A stretch of DNA of 64,000 bases, from the NCBI GenBank assembly GCA_964019425.1, contig OZ025780.1, positions 886,001 through 950,000 of the forward strand, given 5' to 3'. The position numbers and the translations under genes are program-made. Under the pieces are notes generated by a model. That model made no database searches. It was not told where the DNA came from and saw nothing but the letters and a program-made list of their open reading frames with translations. Of the stretch, positions 61,043 through 64,000 are shown one piece after another (the first letter of the stretch is position 1; each line of letters starts with the position of its first letter). This DNA comes from Flectonema sp. DT1601. Taxonomy: Eukaryota > Euglenozoa > Diplonemea > Diplonemida > Diplonemidae.

Positions 61043-61324
61043 TTAATCAATGTTGATAACTTCAGGTCCTACTTCAATTTCAGGTACTTCTTCAAAATCC
61101 TGAACACTGTTAGGATTAGGAACTGAAGAAATTGAAGAATCTGGGTCAGAATAGTAGCCTGAAAGATCATCAACATCAATAGTGGTTTGGGAGCCATCAA
61201 CTGCATAAAAGCTAGTTGTGTCTGAAATTGACTGGGATTCACCTAGATGATAAGGGGTAAGTGCCCTGTTAAAGCCAGCAATAATAGTCTCCTTTGGTGT
61301 TTCATAGTAAGACTCAATAACCCA
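61043..61324 (-). pseudogene. Transposase-like C-terminal tail, 93 codons, no start
   Basis: The minus strand is open for 93 codons ending TAA at 61043-61045. It starts WVIESYYETPKETIIAGFNR, continues through a Ser/Asp-rich part (DVDDLSGYYSDPDSS) and closes with an acidic tail (EEVPEIEVGPEVINID). The W...TI..GF.RA spacing followed by an acidic tail recalls the region after the catalytic domain of pogo/Tigger/Jerky-type DDE transposases (W...TI.NCF..AGF), and the neighbouring TA-inserted terminus fits. The 5' part is cut away at the direct-repeat boundary, so there is no start codon and no catalytic residue. Composition is clearly coding-like in an otherwise AT-simple region. A host gene exon is the alternative. 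Confidence 0.45.
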
Positions 61325-61795
61325 AATAGTTACGGTCTGTTAAAAAAAAAAAAAGTTTAAATAAGTTAAATTGAACATGTTAACTCAATTCCTCAATTCT
61401 TCCGTCATGGTCATGACATTCTTTTTCGTTTTTCTAATGCACAAGAGATACCATCACTCATGAGATACCAACGCACATACGAGATACCAGCACTCCAGAG
61501 ATACCGACACGCTAGAGATACCAAGTCACTTGAGATACCTCCTTGTAAATTAATTCCCGGTATTTCAAATCTGAATTGATAGTGTCAACTCTGCTTGCTG
61601 CTCTTGTTCATGTGTTGTCTCCTGAAAGTGATCTTAACTCCTATAAAAAGAAAAAAAAAAAAAAAGAAATCAAAAAAGAAGAATTTTCAAACGAAGTTAT
61701 AACAACCCCTACCACCCATTATGATCAATTCCGCTTGTTTTTTTTTTTTTTTTAAAAACAAATAAAACAAATAAAAAAAAAAAAATTATAAAAGA
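61323..61795 (+). repeat. Direct-repeat region, copy 2
   Basis: Near-identical copy of 50545-51000 in the same orientation, again running into satellite C. Its left edge truncates the transposase-like tail. It contains GTCATGGTCATGAC and the six GAGATACC boxes. No gene is visible. Confidence 0.9.
61445..61539 (+). repeat. Second set of six GAGATACC boxes
   Basis: GAGATACC starts at 61445, 61462, 61481, 61498, 61515 and 61532, repeating the 17-19-17-17-17 spacing of the first set exactly. Confidence 0.9.
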
Positions 61796-63478
61796 TCAAA
61801 CAATGTTATCATTGTTTTTTTTTATCGATCGACTCTGTCGACTAATTTCTATTTTCCGTTTTTTTTCTTTAAAAAATAAATAAAAAGAATTTAAAAAAAA
61901 AAAAAAAAAAAGATTAAACAATGTTATCATTGTTTTTTTATCGATCGACTATGTCGATTACTTTCTATTTTCCGTCCTGGTCAAGACGCTAAACTGATTG
62001 TTTTTTTCAAAATTAATAAAAAAGAATATAAAAAAAAAAATAAAAAAAAAAAAAAAGAATAAACAATGTTATCATTATTTTTTCTATCGTTCGACTTTGT
62101 CGACTAATTTCTATTTTCCGTTTTTTTTCTTTAAAAATAAATAAAAAGAATTTAAAAAACAAAAAAAGAATAAACAATGTTATCATTTTTTTTTTTTTAT
62201 CGATCGACTATGTCGATCACTTTCTATTTTCCGTCCTGGTCAAGACGCTAAACTGATTGTTTTTTTTTTTCAAAATTAAAAAAGAATATAAAAAAAAAAA
62301 AATAAAAAAAAAAAAAGAATAAACAATGTTATCATTGTTTTTTTTATCGATCGACTCTGTCGACTAATTTCTATTTTCTTTTTTTTCTTTAAAAAATAAA
62401 TAAAAAGAATTTAAAAAAAAAAAAAAAAAAGAATAAACAATGTTATCATTGTTTTTTTATCGATCGACTATGTCGATTACTTTCTATTTTCCGTCCTGGT
62501 CAAGACGCTAAACTGATTGTTTTTTTCAAAATTAATAAAAAAGAATATAAAAAAAAAATAAAAAAAAAAGATTAAACAATGTTATCATTGTTTTTTTTAT
62601 CGTTCGACCTTGTCGACTAATTTCTATTTTCCGTTTTTTTCTTTAAAAATAAATAAAAAAGAATTTAAAAAAAAAAAAAAAAAAGAATAAACAATGTTAT
62701 CATTGTTTTTTTATCGATCGACTATGTCGATTACTTTCTATTTTCCGTCCTGGTCAAGACGCTAAACTGATTGTTTTTTTCAAAATTAATAAAAAAGAAT
62801 ATAATAAAAAAAATAAAAAAAAAATAAAAAAAAAATAAAAAAAAAATAAAAAAAAAAAGATTAAACAATGTTATCATTGTTTTTTTTTATCGTTCGACCT
62901 TGTCGACTAATTTCTATTTTTTTTTTCTTTAAAAATAAATAAGAAAGAATTTAAAAAAAAAAAAAAAAAAGAATAAACAATGTTATCATTGTTTTTTTTA
63001 TCGATCGACTCTGTCGACTAATTTCTATTTTCTTTTTTTTCTTTAAAAAATAAATAAAAAGAATTTAAAAAAAAAAAAAAAAAAGAATAAACAATGTTAT
63101 CATTGTTTTTTTATCGATCGACTATGTCGATTACTTTCTATTTTCCGTCCTGGTCAAGACGCTAAACTGATTGTTTTTTTCAAAATTAATAAAAAAGAAT
63201 ATAAAAAAAAAAATAAAAAAAAAATAAGAAAAAAATAAAAAAAAAAAGATTAAACAATGTTATCATTGTTTTTTTTTATCGTTCGACCTTGTCGACTAAT
63301 TTCTATTTTTTTTTCTTTAAAAATAGATAAAAAAGAATAAAAAAAAAAAAAAAAAAAAAGAATAAACAATGTTATCATTGTTTTTTTATCGATCGACTAT
63401 GTCGATTACTTTCTATTTTCCGTCCTGGTCAAGACGCTAAATTGATTGTTTCTTCTTTAAAAATAAATTAAAAAAAAA

Positions 63479-63515
<37 letters not shown>

Positions 63516-63883
63516 AATAAACAATGTTATCATTGTTTTTATCGATCGGCTTTGTCGACTAATTTCTATTTTCCGTCCTGGTCAAGACGCTAAACTGATT
63601 GTTTTTCTAAAAATAAATAAAAAGAATAAAAAAAAAAAAAAAAAAAAAAAGAATAAACAATGTTATCATTGTTTTTTTATCGATCGACTCTGTCGACTAA
63701 TTTCTATTTTCCGTTTTCTTTTCTTTAAAAAATAAATAAAAAGAATAAAAAAAAAAAAAAAAAAAAAAAGAATAAACAATGTTATCATTGTTTCTTATCG
63801 ATCGACTTTGTCGACTAATTTCTATTTTCCGTCCTGGTCAAGACGCTAAACTGATTGTTTTTTCTTTAAAAATAAATAAAAGA

Positions 63884-63916
<33 letters not shown>

Positions 63917-64000
63917 AATAAACAATGTTATCATTGTTTTTTTATCGTTCGACTCTGTCGACTAATTTCTATTTTTTTTTTCTTTAAAAAATAAATAAAA
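61796..64000 (+). repeat. Satellite C, right array (~17 units, runs off the window)
   Basis: Same family and orientation as 51001-54729. Long and short forms alternate more regularly here, as a dimer of about 250-270 bp, and loop variants CTC, TTT and CTT appear in the second hairpin. Several A-rich linkers contain repeated AAAAAAT blocks, as at 62810-62860. Nothing else is present. Confidence 0.9.

Larger units (their letters stand above)
60316..61324 (-). mobile_element. 3' end of a TA-inserted DNA transposon (Tc1/mariner-pogo-like)
   Basis: The terminus CTGTAAAGGGAAATATTC abuts the TA of a satC unit (satC normally reads ATTGTTTATTC), so the element went into a TA dinucleotide, as Tc1/mariner-superfamily elements do. 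Inside it are inverted copies of the terminal core (GAATATTTCCC, twice, about 60380-60410), an untranslated stretch, and a minus-strand transposase-like tail. The element is cut off at 61324 by the direct-repeat region, so its other end is absent. Assignment to pogo/Tigger relatives is inference from the TA site and the protein tail. Confidence 0.5.

Overview
This is eukaryotic, almost certainly invertebrate animal, DNA. The support is indirect: a piggyBac transposase remnant, a second transposase-like tail next to a TA-inserted terminal repeat, GT...AG intron-like segments, and long A/T homopolymers. No operons, ribosome binding sites, CRISPR or bacterial-type genes are present. I cannot name the species.

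Layout. 1-482 is the frame-broken C-terminal end of a piggyBac transposase, followed to 835 by purine-rich filler. 836-3063 holds plus-oriented copies of a ~1280-bp repeat unit. 3064-47360 is a near-perfect tandem array of ~33 minus-oriented units with a 1345-bp period. 47361-49010 carries the only substantial single-copy reading frame, a coiled-coil protein of unknown identity with no N-terminal Met at the segment edge. 49505-50350 is a four-unit ~214-bp satellite (satB). 50545-51000 is a region repeated at 61323-61795 that carries six GAGATACC boxes at 17-bp spacing. 51001-54729 is a ~140-bp hairpin-rich AT satellite (satC). 54730-55181 is an inverted copy of the piggyBac end. 55182-56272 resumes the minus array and 56289-58891 resumes the plus array. 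58892-60315 is inverted satC. 60316-61324 is the end of a TA-inserted DNA transposon with a transposase-like tail. 61323-64000 is the second copy of the repeated region followed by satC.

The main observation is that these blocks are nested like Russian dolls. The plus array stops at 3063 and resumes at 56289 at the next base of its unit. The minus array stops at 47360 and resumes at 55182 at the next base of its unit, apart from one base. The outer flanks (835 and 58892) rejoin into the piggyBac/satC junction that exists uninterrupted, and inverted, at about 54.73 kb. So the order is: a piggyBac/satC locus, split by a plus array, split by a minus array, split by a 7.8-kb gene-bearing segment that is itself related to the outer locus. 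Both arrays also begin and end at nearly the same unit coordinates (whole units plus a ~1-kb 'core').

There is no visible pathway linking genes. Coding content is one coiled-coil gene fragment plus transposase remnants; the rest is satellite and segmental-duplication architecture. All copy-identity statements are by eye, and long identical arrays and homopolymers are places where an assembly can be wrong.
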